From the NCBI GenBank assembly GCA_029817715.1, contig JARUPY010000085.1:1-64000 (forward strand): a stretch of DNA of 64,000 nucleotides. Direction: 5' to 3'. Under the pieces are notes generated by a model. That model saw nothing but the letters and a program-made list of their open reading frames with translations. It ran no database searches and was not told the DNA's origin. Each line of letters starts with the position of its first letter. The first letter of the stretch is position 1. A program made the translations under genes and the position numbers. The DNA is from Melastoma dodecandrum (lineage: Eukaryota; Streptophyta; Magnoliopsida; Myrtales; Melastomataceae). Shown in pieces: positions 46,152 to 58,639 of this stretch.

Positions 46152-49100
46152 ATGGGTGATAATTGCTATATACCGAAACCACACATTGGGAATCCTCCCA
46201 TTTTTGATGGTAAAAATTTTTCCTATTGGAAAATTCGAATGAGTGCCTTTGTAGATGCAATCGATGATGATTTGTGGTCGTTCATTGAAGACGGTCCACC
46301 TATTCTACCGATTGAACTACAAACTGGTCCTGATAGACATCCTACACGGGAGTACCTTAGGATCAAACGACTCACTAAAACGGCTAAGTACTTAATGTTC
46401 AGTGCTATGTCGGAAAGTGAATTCGTAAAAGTCTCTACTTGCACTTCGGGTAAAGAAATCTGGGATAAACTTGTCACCACGTATGTTGGGACGAACCAGA
46501 TTAGAAAAACCAAGATGAATTTCTTAATTCATCAATATGAGAACTTTACCATGAAGAGTGAAGAATCTGTAGAACAAATGTTCCAGAGACTTAACCTTCT
46601 AGTAGATGCCTTAACTCACTTAGGCAAACACTATACTAATTCTGAATTAGTAAGAAAGGTTCTACGAACTCTGTCCAAATCTTGGGAAGCCAAGAAAACG
46701 GCTATTGAGGAAGCTGAGGATCTATCTACTCTTCGATTAGATCAACTAATGAGCTCCTTAATGTCATATGAAATGGAGAGAACCTCTCAATCTGATGTAA
46801 AAAGAGCTTCAGTAGCCTTCAAAGCATCAGAAGAATCAATTGAAGACTCTGACAATGAGGCAGAAGTCGATTCGGATGATGAACTCGCTAAACGCCTTCT
46901 GCGGTTCGCTTCCAAAAGACGTTTCAACAAGAGAAATCAGAAACGTGAAAAGCAGAATGATCCTAAGATGATCAAATGCTATGAGTGCAATAAGAAGGGA
47001 CATTTCAAATCTGATTGTCCTTTACTTAAGGAGAAGGAGAAACCTTCTGTACAAACAAAACCGAAGAAAGCTATGATTGCTTGGGCAGATATTGAAGATT
47101 CTGATGATGAGGAAGAACAAGCACTAATGTGCATAACTACTCACACAGAAACTCAAAATTCTGTAGGAAATCAATTCTGTTTTCGAACAGAAGCTACAGA
47201 GAATGAATGGTATCTGGACAGTGGTTGCTCAAGGCACATGACCGGAGATCCATCCAAATTTTCTAAGTTGACTTTACAGAACGGAGGTTCTGTTAAATTC
47301 GGTGACAATAGCAAATGCTCTGTCATCGGAACAGGAACTATTGGAAGTCCTGACTCTATGGTTATAGAAGAGGTTCTGTTGGTTACAGAACTTAAACATA
47401 ACCTGCTGAGCATTAGCCAGCTTTGTGATAAAGGCTATACTATAACCTTTGATCAAGATAAATGTTCTGGTATCCTAAACAATGAAGTCCGCTTCATTGG
47501 AAATCGGAAAAGGAACATCTACACTTTAACACAGGAGAGCTTCTATGCTACAGAAAGCTGTCTTCTGTCTGTCAAAGACGAAACTCATCTTTGGCATAGA
47601 AGGTTAGGACATTCCAACCTTCAGTTGCTATCCAAGCTTGCTAAAAAGGAATTGGTAAAAGGCTTGCCTAATATCAAATTCGAGCAAGACAACTTCTGTG
47701 AAGCTTGTTCGCTTGGTAAGCAAACTAAATCCTCATTCAAGTCTAAGAATGAGATATCTACTACTCAGCCCTTGGAACTTCTACATATGGATCTATTTGG
47801 TCCGACTAGAGTTCAAAGTATTGGCGGTAGAAGATACTGTCTAGTAGTAGTAGATGACTACTCTAGGTACACCTGGGTCAAGTTCTTGACTCATAAAAGC
47901 GATGCATTTGAGTCTTTCATAAAGCTCGCTAAGCAATTACAGAATGAGAATAGATCTTCTGTAAAAGCTATTCGAACGGATCATGGTACAGAGTTTGAAA
48001 ACCATGATTTTGCTATCTTCTGTGATGAACATGGCATTGATCACAACTTCTCTGCTCCTTACACTCCTCAACAGAATGGAGTCGCAGAAAGGAAAAATCG
48101 AACTCTTATAGACATGGCTAGAACCATGATTTGTGAGAGCAATGTTCCACAGAACCTTTGGGCTGAAGCAGTAAATACTGCCTGCTATATCTCTAATAGA
48201 GTACTACTGAGACCTAAATTAGAGAAAACTCCCTATCAACTATACAGGGGGAGAATACCAAATATTTCCTATTTTCATGCCTTTGGAAGTCCATGTTTTA
48301 TACTGAGACCTTCTAAGGACAACCTCGGGAAATTTGATGCTAAATCAGATGAAGGTATCTTTTTAGGATACTCACTGACTAGCAAAGCTTATCGAGTCCT
48401 TAACAAAAGGACTTCTACAATAGAAGAGTCAATTAATGTAAAAATTAATGACTCACCAACAGAAGATAATACAAATCAAGTAATATCTTTTGAACCTACA
48501 GAAATACTTGTAGAACCCAAATCTTCTAAGGAAGGAAGAGAAGGGAACGAACATTCTCTTCACAATTCTGGGAGAGAATCTGAACAAACTGTTGAAAATT
48601 CTCCAGAAGCATCATCTTCGCAGAATAATCAACTGAATGATATAAGAGCACCTGCTTTATATCAAAAACGACATCCTATTGATCAAGTCATAGGAGACTT
48701 TGATAGAGGCATTCAGACGAGACGTTCTGTAAACGCCTACTATGAACATTCTGCTTTTCTTTCACAGAAAGAACCAGATGGAATAGATGAAGCTCTAAAT
48801 GATCCAGATTGGATCCTTGCAATGCAAGAGGAGCTTAATCAATTCGAAAGGAACAAAGTGTGGACACTTGTTCCTAAACCTGATAACCGTTCTATTATTG
48901 GAACTAAACGGGTATTCAGGAATAAACTCGATGAGTCAGGTGCTGTCATAAGAAACAAAGCACGACTTGTTGCCAAAGGGTACTCTCAAGAAGAGGGTAT
49001 TGACTTTGATGAGACGTTCGCTCCTGTAGCACGTCTAGAAGCAATCAGGCTACTGTTAGCTTATGCTTGCTACAACAACTTCAAGTTGTATCAAATGGAC

Positions 49101-50297
49101 GTGAAAAGTGCTTTTCTCAATGGAGAAATCAAAGAAGAGGTATACGTAAGTCAACCTCCTGGATTTGAAAATTCACAGCACAAGAATCACTTTTATAGAC
49201 TCTCCAAGGCTCTATACGGTCTAAAACAGGCGCCTAGAGCATGGTATGAGAGACTTAGCTCCTTTCTTATTGAAAAGGGCTATAAAAGAGGAAGAGTAGA
49301 TACAACTCTCTTTCTCAAACACAGAGGTGATCATTTAGTAGTTGTCCAAATCTATGTCGATGACATTATCTTTGGATCAACGAATGATAAACTCTGTACA
49401 GAATTCTCTGAACTTATGACAAGTGAGTTCGAGATGAGCATGATGGGAGAACTTACGTTCTTCCTTGGCCTACAAATTCAGCAGACTGATGAAGGTACTT
49501 TCTTACATCAAGAGAAGTACACTAAGCAACTCCTGAAAAGATTTGGCCTAGAGGGTTCTAAACCTCTGTCTACTCCAATGGCTACAAGTGCCAAGATAGA
49601 CAAGGACGAAAATGGTAAAGAAGTAGATAACAAGCTCTACAGAAGCATGATTGGCTCTCTTCTGTATCTTACTGCTTCTAGACCAGACATACTATTTAGT
49701 GTATGTCTCTGTGCTAGATATCAATCAGCACCTAAAGAGTCTCATCTGATAATGGTCAAGAGAATCTTTAGATATTTACATGGTTCTGTAAATCTTGGCA
49801 TATGGTATTCCAAGAGATCAGACTTTACTCTCGTTGGGTACTCAGATGCTGACTTTGCAGGATGTAAGATCGACAGAAAAAGTACAAGTGGTACTTGTCA
49901 GCTAATGGGAAACATGTTGATCTCATGGTTTTCCAAGAAGCAGACATCTGTTGCTCTATCCACTGCAGAAGCCGAGTATATAGCAGCTGCAAGCTGCTGT
50001 GCTCAACTTCTATGGATGAAACAGCAACTTGAGGACTATGGTCTTTCATTTGCTGAAATTCCGATCATGTGTGATAATGCTAGTACGATTCAATTAACGT
50101 GCAACCCAGTCTATCACTCACGATCAAAACACATAGAACTCAGACATCATTTTCTGAGGGATAATGTACAACAAGGTTCTGTAAGCGTGAAATACGTTAA
50201 TACAGACCAACAATTGGCTGACATTTTCACTAAACCCCTTGACCAGGAGAAATTCTTCTATTTCAGGAATGAATTGGGGATTTGTCATCCATTTTAA
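46152..50297 (+). CDS. Copia/Sirevirus gag-pol polyprotein, intact
   Basis: One uninterrupted ORF of 1381 residues. In order: UBN2-type gag (about 1-250), CCHC zinc knuckle [14 protein letters not shown] (about 276), aspartic protease with [13 protein letters not shown] (about 356), GAG-pre-integrase with [10 protein letters not shown] (about 480), integrase core with DLFGPT, DHGTEF and [12 protein letters not shown] (about 545-645), reverse transcriptase from VWTLVPKP (about 903) with [20 protein letters not shown] and catalytic YVDDIIFGS (about 1067), and RNase H with DADFAGC (about 1232), STAEAEY and the terminal block ADIFTKPL (about 1356). All catalytic residues I can check are present. 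Gag and pol share one frame, so no frameshift is needed for expression. Confidence 0.95.
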   Translation: MGDNCYIPKPHIGNPPIFDGKNFSYWKIRMSAFVDAIDDDLWSFIEDGPPILPIELQTGPDRHPTREYLRIKRLTKTAKYLMFSAMSESEFVKVSTCTSGKEIWDKLVTTYVGTNQIRKTKMNFLIHQYENFTMKSEESVEQMFQRLNLLVDALTHLGKHYTNSELVRKVLRTLSKSWEAKKTAIEEAEDLSTLRLDQLMSSLMSYEMERTSQSDVKRASVAFKASEESIEDSDNEAEVDSDDELAKRLLRFASKRRFNKRNQKREKQNDPKMIKCYECNKKGHFKSDCPLLKEKEKPSVQTKPKKAMIAWADIEDSDDEEEQALMCITTHTETQNSVGNQFCFRTEATENEWYLDSGCSRHMTGDPSKFSKLTLQNGGSVKFGDNSKCSVIGTGTIGSPDSMVIEEVLLVTELKHNLLSISQLCDKGYTITFDQDKCSGILNNEVRFIGNRKRNIYTLTQESFYATESCLLSVKDETHLWHRRLGHSNLQLLSKLAKKELVKGLPNIKFEQDNFCEACSLGKQTKSSFKSKNEISTTQPLELLHMDLFGPTRVQSIGGRRYCLVVVDDYSRYTWVKFLTHKSDAFESFIKLAKQLQNENRSSVKAIRTDHGTEFENHDFAIFCDEHGIDHNFSAPYTPQQNGVAERKNRTLIDMARTMICESNVPQNLWAEAVNTACYISNRVLLRPKLEKTPYQLYRGRIPNISYFHAFGSPCFILRPSKDNLGKFDAKSDEGIFLGYSLTSKAYRVLNKRTSTIEESINVKINDSPTEDNTNQVISFEPTEILVEPKSSKEGREGNEHSLHNSGRESEQTVENSPEASSSQNNQLNDIRAPALYQKRHPIDQVIGDFDRGIQTRRSVNAYYEHSAFLSQKEPDGIDEALNDPDWILAMQEELNQFERNKVWTLVPKPDNRSIIGTKRVFRNKLDESGAVIRNKARLVAKGYSQEEGIDFDETFAPVARLEAIRLLLAYACYNNFKLYQMDVKSAFLNGEIKEEVYVSQPPGFENSQHKNHFYRLSKALYGLKQAPRAWYERLSSFLIEKGYKRGRVDTTLFLKHRGDHLVVVQIYVDDIIFGSTNDKLCTEFSELMTSEFEMSMMGELTFFLGLQIQQTDEGTFLHQEKYTKQLLKRFGLEGSKPLSTPMATSAKIDKDENGKEVDNKLYRSMIGSLLYLTASRPDILFSVCLCARYQSAPKESHLIMVKRIFRYLHGSVNLGIWYSKRSDFTLVGYSDADFAGCKIDRKSTSGTCQLMGNMLISWFSKKQTSVALSTAEAEYIAAASCCAQLLWMKQQLEDYGLSFAEIPIMCDNASTIQLTCNPVYHSRSKHIELRHHFLRDNVQQGSVSVKYVNTDQQLADIFTKPLDQEKFFYFRNELGICHPF

Positions 50298-50868
50298 TAA
50301 TAGAGACGTTGTACAGCAAGTTCAACGTTCTGTATTAAATATCTTTCGAAAATTTAATTCGAAATGTATTTTTCAAAAGAGTACTCTAGACAATATTATT
50401 CTAATGAAAATCTTGTCAAGAAAGAGTCCTTCTTATTAACGTAGTTTCTTACAGAAACTACGCATAGAAGGTTATACCTTCTGTACAATGTTAATTCGAC
50501 TTTACTGTTTCGAATTTAACAAAATATATTCCTTAATTTTGAAACAGAAAGTTAAACCTTCTGTTCCAAAGAATATTTTTTAAAATCAGGGAGAATCTTA
50601 TATGATTCATCTCCTATTATATCAAGAATCGATGATCTTGATAAAAAATTGGGAATACATGATCTTATTGGAAGATTTTGTCCCAAGTAATCAATTTTGG
50701 GAAATAAAATAATATTTTTCCAAAATTAAAACATTACCTTCTTCTATATCTTCTCACGGTGTCACTCGTGGTTCTCTATCACCATTGATACTCCTCCGAG
50801 AAACCCTAGAAGAAAATTTGTCTTTCCAACTCAATCTCTTAGCCAAATCGCTCTACCCAAATCCGATT

Positions 50869-52555
50869 ATGGCACCTAAGAGGAAGTCCGAAGTTCGCCG
50901 CTCGTTCTCCCTCTCCGCCACACCTCCTTCGGCTGAGTCTCAACCAGCCAAGCCCGTGATTCCTACTGCTGATGAGGAAATCACACCCTTGGATCCAGAG
51001 ATCGTCGCGTACTCCCTCGCTGAAAACAAGGAAGTCGCTGACGCCGCTACCGAAGGGCAGCAGGACAAAGTCTCTGTTCTGAAAGAGAACCCTGTTTCTG
51101 AGGAGTCTTTGGAGGAACCTACTGGTGAGGATGACGAAGCATCTCATCCCACCGATGATCTCGTCTTGGAGGACGAAAACCCTCAGGAGGATGCTGATCT
51201 GGAACAGGAAGCTGAAACCCCTGTCAGAAACAGCGTCGTCTCTGATGATGATGAGGACAAAGTGCTGGAGGTCACCCTCCAGCAGTTGCTGCTCCTCAAC
51301 CTACTGTGTCACCCAAATCGAAGGTGAAAGGCAAGGCTGTTGCTGTGGAGCCTATCCCTATTAAAGCCAAACAATCGGCCTCGATTATCGTCTCTGGAAG
51401 TGTATCCTCCAGGACACGACACAAACGCAAAAGCCTCGAGTCTGTGAGTAAGTCCTTAGAGCAAGAGGTCTTAAAAAGACCAAGCCTACAGGTACAATCG
51501 CAGCTCAAGTAAAACCTACTGTTTCTCAGGCTGAAATAGAGCAGATCATGAACGCAGAAGCTGTTCCCTCCTGTGATGTCTCAAACAGGCAGATTGCTGC
51601 ATGCAAACGTCTAGATTTTAGCTGGTTTAGTGAGAATGATCTTGATATTCTGCCTCTATATGAGAAGCTGGATTTAAAGGTGTTCTGTGAAACTTACGTC
51701 GAAGTCGCTGTAACAAGGATTCGAGAATTTTATACAAATCTCACCTTTTTCAAGATTAACGACATTGTTAAGTATGTCAAGACCATGATTGATGGCGTCT
51801 TCCTGGTGTTTTCAATTCATGATGTCAACACCCTGTATGGCTGTAAAGAGCACCCTGTTCTTCCTGTGGCAAACAAGAATCAGTCATACAGCGCCATACT
51901 TGGATCTAAAGTGAAGGTGCCGCAGTACCTTGAATCTGCTGCATTGGAGCTTCCTAAACGGATCCTCCATCGATCTGTCATCTTCTGTCTCCTACCAAGG
52001 ACAGGAAGTCTGGATGCTGTCACAACCAGAGATGCTCAGATTATGGAACATTTGTTGCTGGGAAAGCCATTCAACCTGGGGGCGATGATTTTTGCTCACA
52101 TGCAAGCTTGTCTTAAAGCAAAGGACAAAGCTCTCCCCTATGGTCAGGTTGTAGCTGCTCTTCTCCGTCTTCGCAACATTGATCCAAATCCTCCCACCGC
52201 ACTGGAAAAATGGCGAGTTGGAAATTTTGGTCGACAAATTATTGCAAGTATGCAATATGTGAGGACTCAAGGAGGCTGGATTCAGAAATCCAAAGGGAAA
52301 GAGAAACAGCAGAAGGAAGCACCTGCTACTTCTGACAAGAGTGGACCTACTGCTCCAAAAGCTGCTGTTCCATCTTCTTCAACCCTGGAACAACCTCGAG
52401 AAGGCTCATCCTCCTCTTTGCCTAATCTCATCAGAGATCTGCAGCGACAAATTGCTGCACAGACTGAGGAACTTAAAGTCCTCAAGAATACGGTCGCTGA
52501 GTTAGTCATTACTGTTGAACGTCAGGAAAAGCTCCTCCGTGACAATCTCCAGTAA
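50869..52555 (+). pseudogene. Envelope-like ORF of the Sirevirus element, frameshifted
   Basis: The extra ORF between pol and the 3' LTR that typifies Sireviruses. The N-terminal part (from MAPKRKSEV) is Ser/Pro/Glu-rich and acidic. The C-terminal part (51548-52555) is a folded-looking domain of the type annotated as putative plant transposon protein, followed by a low-complexity linker and a coiled coil near the end (LIRDLQRQIAAQTEELK). The reading frame changes twice, at about 51300 and 51510-51548, so no full-length product is made. Its role is unknown; an envelope function was proposed for SIRE1 but is not demonstrated. Confidence 0.7.
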
Positions 52556-52746
52556 TGTGTTCTGCTTATTTTTCAGCACCCTAGACCTACTGTAATGGTC
52601 TTAAATAAGTGACTGATGATGTGTACCCCTTTTTGGGATGAATTATTTTAATATTCTGCAGTTTGGTTTCATTCTCTACGTCTATTGTGTGAATACCTTC
52701 TACAGGAACTCAGATCTCCGCTTTCTACCTATTATACTTTTTGATA

Positions 52747-53180
52747 TGACAAAAAGGGGGAGAGAATTTGGAGAACTTTGAAAATTAGTAAGTAACAATC
52801 AAGGGGGAGATAACACAGAGAAATAGCATATGCTAATCTCAAACCCACAAGAATTCTTGTGATATTTAGCGGGATAGAAGGACAAACCTACTATGAGGTT
52901 TATTAATCTTCTATCAGGGTATGCAAAATTTGAGTATAACTCATTTTTGCTGGGAGTGCAGAAGCTCATGCTACTGTCGGGCTAAATATACAGGAGCCTT
53001 GTCCCTGTAATCTGTACAAGCTGAATGCTTACACAGAAGCTTTTGCACTCTGCAAAAGTAAAAGCTTCTATAAAGTGTCAAACCCTTACTATCTCTATCT
53101 TAGGGGGAGTTTGATACGTCATCTTGTATGAACATATCTCCTATGGATGAAAGTTTTGTCATCATCAAAAAGGGGGAGAT
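52747..53180 (+). repeat. Multiple polypurine-tract copies before the 3' LTR
   Basis: GGGGGAGA-type tracts occur at about 52751-52764 (preceded by tgac), 52801-52810, 53102-53109 and finally 53169-53180 next to the LTR. Repeated polypurine tracts at this position are a described Sirevirus trait. Confidence 0.75.
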
Positions 53181-55016
53181 TGTTGACAAGATTTTGATGA
53201 TGAGTCAAACAGCAGGTTTGACCTGCTATGACTTTACAGAAGCTGAAACCTCCTGTAACGAAGATACGCTTCGTAAGAGAGGAGAATATCATGAAAATAT
53301 TTTCTTCACCCTCCAAGGATCATTTCAGATCAAGAGACGTGATTAGAGAATATTTCCATAAATAGATATTTCAATAATAAATTATTTATTAATTAATTAT
53401 TGATTATCTTAATTAAATTATTAATTCAAAAAGAGAATATTCTTAGGAATATTATTTGGATTAATATTTCGTCCAGATATAATGTTTTACTTGTCTGGAA
53501 CGAATCAATTATTTTGGGAGTAAATCGTTGATTATTTCCTTATATAGAAGGTCAAGTTGCTGTTACTGGCCGAACCTTCTGTAATGCATTATCTGGGGAT
53601 TTAATTGTCAAAATAAGACAAAATTAAATCTGGAGGTTCCAACCAGATATTTGCACGACCCCATCATCATATTTCTCAAGTTGGAAATAAAATATTCTTT
53701 CTTTCCAACTATAGAAGGTTGCTGACCGATTTAGGCTCTAACCTTCTGTAAGATGAGATCTCGTGATTAGATGATTCGATTGATCTAAAATCAATCAAAT
53801 ATTGTCCCTAAATGATTTTTACACGTTGGGGATGAATCTGGTCACTTTACGTTTTTGGCAAAATAAGTTTCCTTATTTACAGGAGGACAGAACCTCTATA
53901 TAAAAGAAAAACCTAAAAACATTAAAAACATATAGATCAGAGGTAAGTCTTGGCATTTGGCAACGTTAGCGGGTGGTTAACGTGTGTGCGAGTGTGCAGG
54001 ACGGGTTCTCCAGGCGAGAGTTCTCGCAGGAGGTAACTACAGTGGGTTGAGCGTGGGTGAAGCCGCTCCGGTGACTTCGTTGCGTACGGATCTGAAGGAC
54101 TCGACCGGAACTTTGTCCGTGACGTCGAACTGCGTGCATCAGGGCCTGGGGAAGGGTTCGTTGGTGGCGAGTAGGCGTACAGAGTTGGTCGGAGAGAAGG
54201 AGTCCGTAGCAGGGGTTCAGTGGTGAGGGACCTCCAACCTTCTGTAGTTGGTTATTTTGTTATCTGTGCGTTTGCAGCAGGTGTGCTTTGGTGAAGCCAC
54301 TCCGTGGGCGTCGTTGGCTGCAAAACCGAAGGACTTGGCCAGGAGTGCTGTCAGTGAAGCCGGGTGGGCGTACAGCAGGTCGAAGAGAAGGTTGTTGCAG
54401 CAGGCGTAAGTGGTGAGGGACTGAAACCTACTGTAGTCGTGTTATCTTTATTTGTTTTGCAGATTAAACCAAAAAGACAAAAAGAGAAGCATATCAGAGG
54501 CATCCAAACACTTGGAGAAAGCGTCATCAGATCTGTTCGCTGATCCACAGAAGGAATAGCCCGCTACAAAGTCACAGAAGGCTGAAGCTTCCAGCCAACG
54601 TTCTGTGCTTGCTCAAGTCTGGTTGATTTCCTTGTGATTCGATCTAGACACATCCTAAACACAACAAGAGTGTTTCTTGCATTGGTAAAGCTTGTCCTAC
54701 CGTCCCGTGGTCAAAGAAATTGTTTTCTTACACCACAGAAGGTTTTACCTTCTACATTGTAATCTCTATACGAGTTATTAGTGAAAAGTGACCGAAAGTG
54801 GACGTAGGTGATTTCACCGAACTACTATAAAATCCTTTGTGTTCTGCGACTCATTTCGAAGTCAAATTCACACGTTCCATAATTACAGAAGCTTGAAGGC
54901 TCTGTAAATTACAGTAAGTTACTTCCGCTGTGAGGGTTGTGAAAAAGCATTAAGAATTCCTTAATTGGACTTAACACTAATTCACCCCCCCTCTTAGTAT
55001 AATTTTTGGGCCAACA
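53181..55016 (+). repeat. 3' LTR of the Sirevirus element
   Basis: Near-identical to 43543-45379. It is followed by the target duplication GGCAA. Confidence 0.93.
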
Positions 55017-55140
55017 GGCAACGATGCAGATCTAGTGGCCGGACACGAAGGAGGAGAAGACCGGTTATTTGATGCGTGGGGAATTTGAGAATGTTGGTAG
55101 TGAAGAGAGAGAGTTGGGATTGTGGAAGGGGAGCTGGTAT

Positions 55141-55397
55141 TGTAAAGAAACAAGGCATCGGATGAGCTTACTAGAGATTGATAGCCATAGTGTAGAGAAG
55201 TGTAGCTGATGTGTTTTGTTATTAATAAACTGTTTGTAGTAAGGTTTGGGCCCAGGCCCATGATGTATTTTGAAGAAGTAACAAAAGGGGAAGAGGGGAC
55301 GATTGTCTCCTCCGCGGTTTTAAAGTTACACCCATTTTCTGTTACAGGCTCAAACCATATCCATCATGTTCGTTTCATTTCTCTGCGTTTCTTAAGA
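55141..55397 (+). repeat. 5' LTR of the small Copia element
   Basis: From tgtaaagaaac to ctctgcgtttcttaaga. It directly precedes the primer-binding site. Confidence 0.8.
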
Positions 55398-57320
55398 TGG
55401 TATCAGAGCAGCAGAGGTCTTTTACGACGGTGGTGACCGGCGGAGCTAGCGGAGCGGTGAGGCAACAGTCGCAGGAAGTCTCTAACACAGGATCTCTGCA
55501 AGTTCCACAGAATCCAGACATAAACGAGTTCAGAGATCCAAGTCTGACGGTTAGTGTTCCGGCTGACCCTACCTCGCCATATTTTCTGCAGACCACCGAT
55601 ACGTTAACTTCTGTGGTAGTAACCCCACTACTAGACGGGATGAACTATTATACGAGGAGTCGCTCCTTCGAAATGGAGTTGGTGTTTAGGAATAAACGGA
55701 AGCATTCCGATGCCTAACACCGATGATGCTAAGTTCTTGCCTTGGAAGCGTTGCAACGTACTAGTAATTAGCTGGCTGCTTAGGTCGATTGAGGAATCGA
55801 TTGTTGCGAATGTCTTTTTCATGAATTTTGCAGTACAAATCTAGGAAACGTTGAAAAGAAGGTATGCTTAGCCAGACAAAATCAAAATTTGTAGATTGCA
55901 AATGGCTCTAATGAATGTTGTTCAAGGAGATCGGTCAGTGGATGAATATTACACGGAGTTGGCTACTATATGGAAAGAATTGAAGAACTTTCGCCCGTTA
56001 CCTCATTGCAGCTGTGGGAAGTGTAGTGACAAATGCTTTGGAAAGTTCATTAAGGCATAAATGGAGGATAATGTGTAAACATTTTTTATTGGGTTAAATG
56101 ATGCATATGATGCACTCAAAAGTATGATTTTGTCCATGAAGCCATTTCCTTTGTTGGATGACGTTTATAACATGACGATGCAAGAGGAATCCTACAGGAA
56201 GGGAAGAATTGCTTCTGTTGAGAAGGCTGCATTAAAGTTACAATCCATGGCTTTAGCTGCCCCGATGAATCAAGGTTCTGGGGAATATGATATGAGAAAG
56301 AAGCAGTGAAGACAAGATTGGGTTTGTACACATTTTGGGAAGAAAGGGCACACCAAAGAAAAGTGCTACCACATTATAGGATTTCCAAATTCAGGTGGAG
56401 GAAGAGGTAGAGGCAGAATATATGGAGGTCTTGGATATTCAAAAGTGGCAGCAGTGTCGGGATCAACCCAGAGGGTGGAGCAATTGATCCAGGGTTCGAT
56501 GATGTAAAGGAGCAAGTTAAAAATTTAATGACCATGCTTAATGTGAAAACTGGACAAGCTTCACTTCCTCTTGCTTTATCCCATGTAGAATTTCACTCTT
56601 CTACTCAGACATTTGCTCATTCTCCTGCTGCACAGTTTGCACATTCTATATCTTCAACTATACAAAAGTCTGATTTGTCTTTAAATGTCTTTGCAAATGC
56701 AACAGGTAGCCTTGTTTGTTCAAGCTCTTCTTTTCGTGTCAGTGATTTGTCTTCGTATTGGATAGTAGACACGGGAGCTACTAATCATATAATTAGTACC
56801 TTGTCATTCTAAGATGTATTAGGAAGTGCCTAAGTATATTAAGGAAGAACCTGATAAATGTGTGTTTTTTTAGCTCCAAAAGGGACAATGACTTGACTGC
56901 ATATTGTGACAACGATTGGGCTAGTTGTCCAGCATGGAAAACAAAGAAGAAGCCTAATATAGCTAGGAGTTCTGCTGAAGCTGAATCTAGAGTAATTGGT
57001 GTGGTTACTTGTGAAGTCCTTTGGTTGGTTTAATTATTGAAAGAGTGTAGAGTTGAAGTAAAGCAGCCAACTTTGATTCATTGTGATAATCAGTCTGCGG
57101 TGCATATGGTTAAAAACCTAGTCTTCCATGAGAGGACGAAGCGTATAGAGGTTGATTACCATTTTGTTAGGCAAAAGATGCAGAATGGTGTTATACAATT
57201 GCAGTATTTGCCTTCCAGTCTTCAGATTGCAGATATATTCACTAAAGGCTTCAATGCACCAAGATTTAAATGGCTAGTAAGCAAGTTGTGTATGAAGAAT
57301 CTTTATTCACAACTTGTGGG
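55397..57320 (+). pseudogene. Degenerate gag-pol of the small Copia element
   Basis: Gag N-terminus at 55397-55717, then gag debris with stops (about 55870-56460, including a degenerate zinc-knuckle-like CTHFGKKGHTKEKC near 56321). A protease relic (YWIVDTGATNHI, about 56757) follows. The sequence then jumps straight to RNase H (YCDNDWASCP at about 56903; IHCDNQSAVHMVKN at about 57077; ADIFTKGF at about 57229). The whole integrase and reverse-transcriptase part is deleted. Confidence 0.82.
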
Positions 57321-57324
57321 GGAG

Positions 57325-57581
57325 TGTAAAAAAACAAGGCGTCGGATGAGCTTACAAGAGATTAATAGCTATAGTGTAGAGAAGTGTAGCTGATGTATTT
57401 TGTTATTAATAAACTGTTTATAGTAAGGCTTGAGCCCAAGCCCATAATGCATTTTTAAGAAGTAATAAAAGGGGAAGAGGGGACGATTGTCTCCTCCGCG
57501 GTTTTAGGGTTATGCCCATTTTCTGTTACAGGCTCAAATCGCCTCCGTCATGTTCGTTTCCTTTCTCTGCGTTTCTTAAGA
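57325..57581 (+). repeat. 3' LTR of the small Copia element
   Basis: Second copy of the 55141-55397 LTR, clearly diverged from it. Confidence 0.8.
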
Positions 57582-58639
57582 GATATAGTAGCTTGTTCTG
57601 GTATAGTGGTTTGTGTGACGTTCTCATTGCAGGGAAATGCAAAAAGAAAAAGAAAGAATAATATATGTAGGGGAGATAAAAAAAGGAAAAGGAAGCGGGA
57701 GACAGAGCATTCAGTTAGAATTAAGAGGGAAAAAGGAAGGAGACAGGAAGGGGTGAGAACGATTGGGAAGAAGGAGAACTTGGAGGACAATTGAAGTGGA
57801 GCTACAACGTTGTGACGTGGAGGTTAACTAATTAATCTGGTTGTTGATAATAATTGTAGTAATATGTAGTTGCAGTTGGGAAGGAAGCAACCATCCGACG
57901 TGTGGGTGACTGCTTAGGAAGACCATGGTCGGCTAAATTCTAGCTGGATGTTGCGGATCGTGATTGTTGACACTTAGATGATAGTGGAATTGAGAAGTTG
58001 TTAGGTTGCGACATTCGACATTGTTCTGCTCGTTATTGATTCAATACATAAGATTTCGGTATGTTTGATATTGTGATTGCTATAACCACACTTCATTATT
58101 GGGAGGCCATGAGCTTGGTGATAACAGGGCATCCTTGGTTGGTGTTTTGGGAAAATCCCCTTGCTCTAACTGGGTGTCAATCTTTCGCACCAGGAGCAAC
58201 GTCGCGGCCTGGTTGGGTCAAAGGTTGGCCGACGATTGGTGAAGGGATTTGCTTTTTAGTTATGAGAAGAAGTCAGTTTCCTTGGTGCCTCCTGGTGTTA
58301 TCTCACGGGCATGTCGCTGGTTACGGGGATCTTATGAAATCCCGCCAAACTGATGCCTCAACGTGTGAGGGACGAGGCACAAATCAACATCGAACGGGTC
58401 AAAGAATTCACCCTGGTTTCGAACAGTCTCTTCTTGCATAAGAAAACATAACAGACGATGAGGAGACATGCACACACGGGACTCGAATGGAAACCAGAAT
58501 ACCTAAATATTTATTTCCAACAAGCCAAGTTGGAATCCTCATGCATATGGTCGTCAGTCACTGCTTCGGTTGGTTGCTAAACAAATTTTGTCACTACTCC
58601 AGAGACACGGTTCCAGAAAAAAAGGACGATTAAACAACC
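57582..58639. other. Spacer, no gene recognised
   Basis: Contains an A/G-rich stretch (57640-57780) and a 126-codon ORF at 58061-58441 without any domain I recognise. Confidence 0.4.

Larger units (their letters stand above)
43543..55016 (+). mobile_element. Young Sirevirus-type Copia retrotransposon
   Basis: An 11.5-kb element with LTRs at 43543-45379 (1837 bp) and 53181-55016 (1836 bp) that differ at only about 15 positions by eye. The perfect 5-bp duplication GGCAA flanks it at 43538-43542 and 55017-55021. A primer-binding site lies just inside the 5' LTR and a classic polypurine tract (aaaaagggggagat) abuts the 3' LTR. It carries an uninterrupted gag-pol ORF and, downstream, an envelope-like ORF. 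Long LTRs, the additional 3' ORF and several polypurine copies before the 3' LTR are hallmarks of the Sirevirus lineage. The intact pol and near-identical LTRs indicate recent insertion and a possibly active family. Confidence 0.95.
55141..57581 (+). mobile_element. Internally deleted small Copia element
   Basis: LTRs of about 257 bp at 55141-55397 and 57325-57581 share tgtaaa, acaaggc, gatgagctta, ttgttattaataaactgttt and gtctcctccgcggtttt. An initiator-tRNA-Met site overlaps the gag start (atggtatcagagc at 55397). A polypurine tract (tgggggag) precedes the right LTR. The flanks are ggtat and gatat, a near-match target duplication. Integrase and reverse transcriptase are missing. Confidence 0.85.

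Noticed and set aside
58061..58441. 126-codon plus-strand ORF
   Set aside because: No domain or family motif is recognised. It lies in retroelement-rich spacer.
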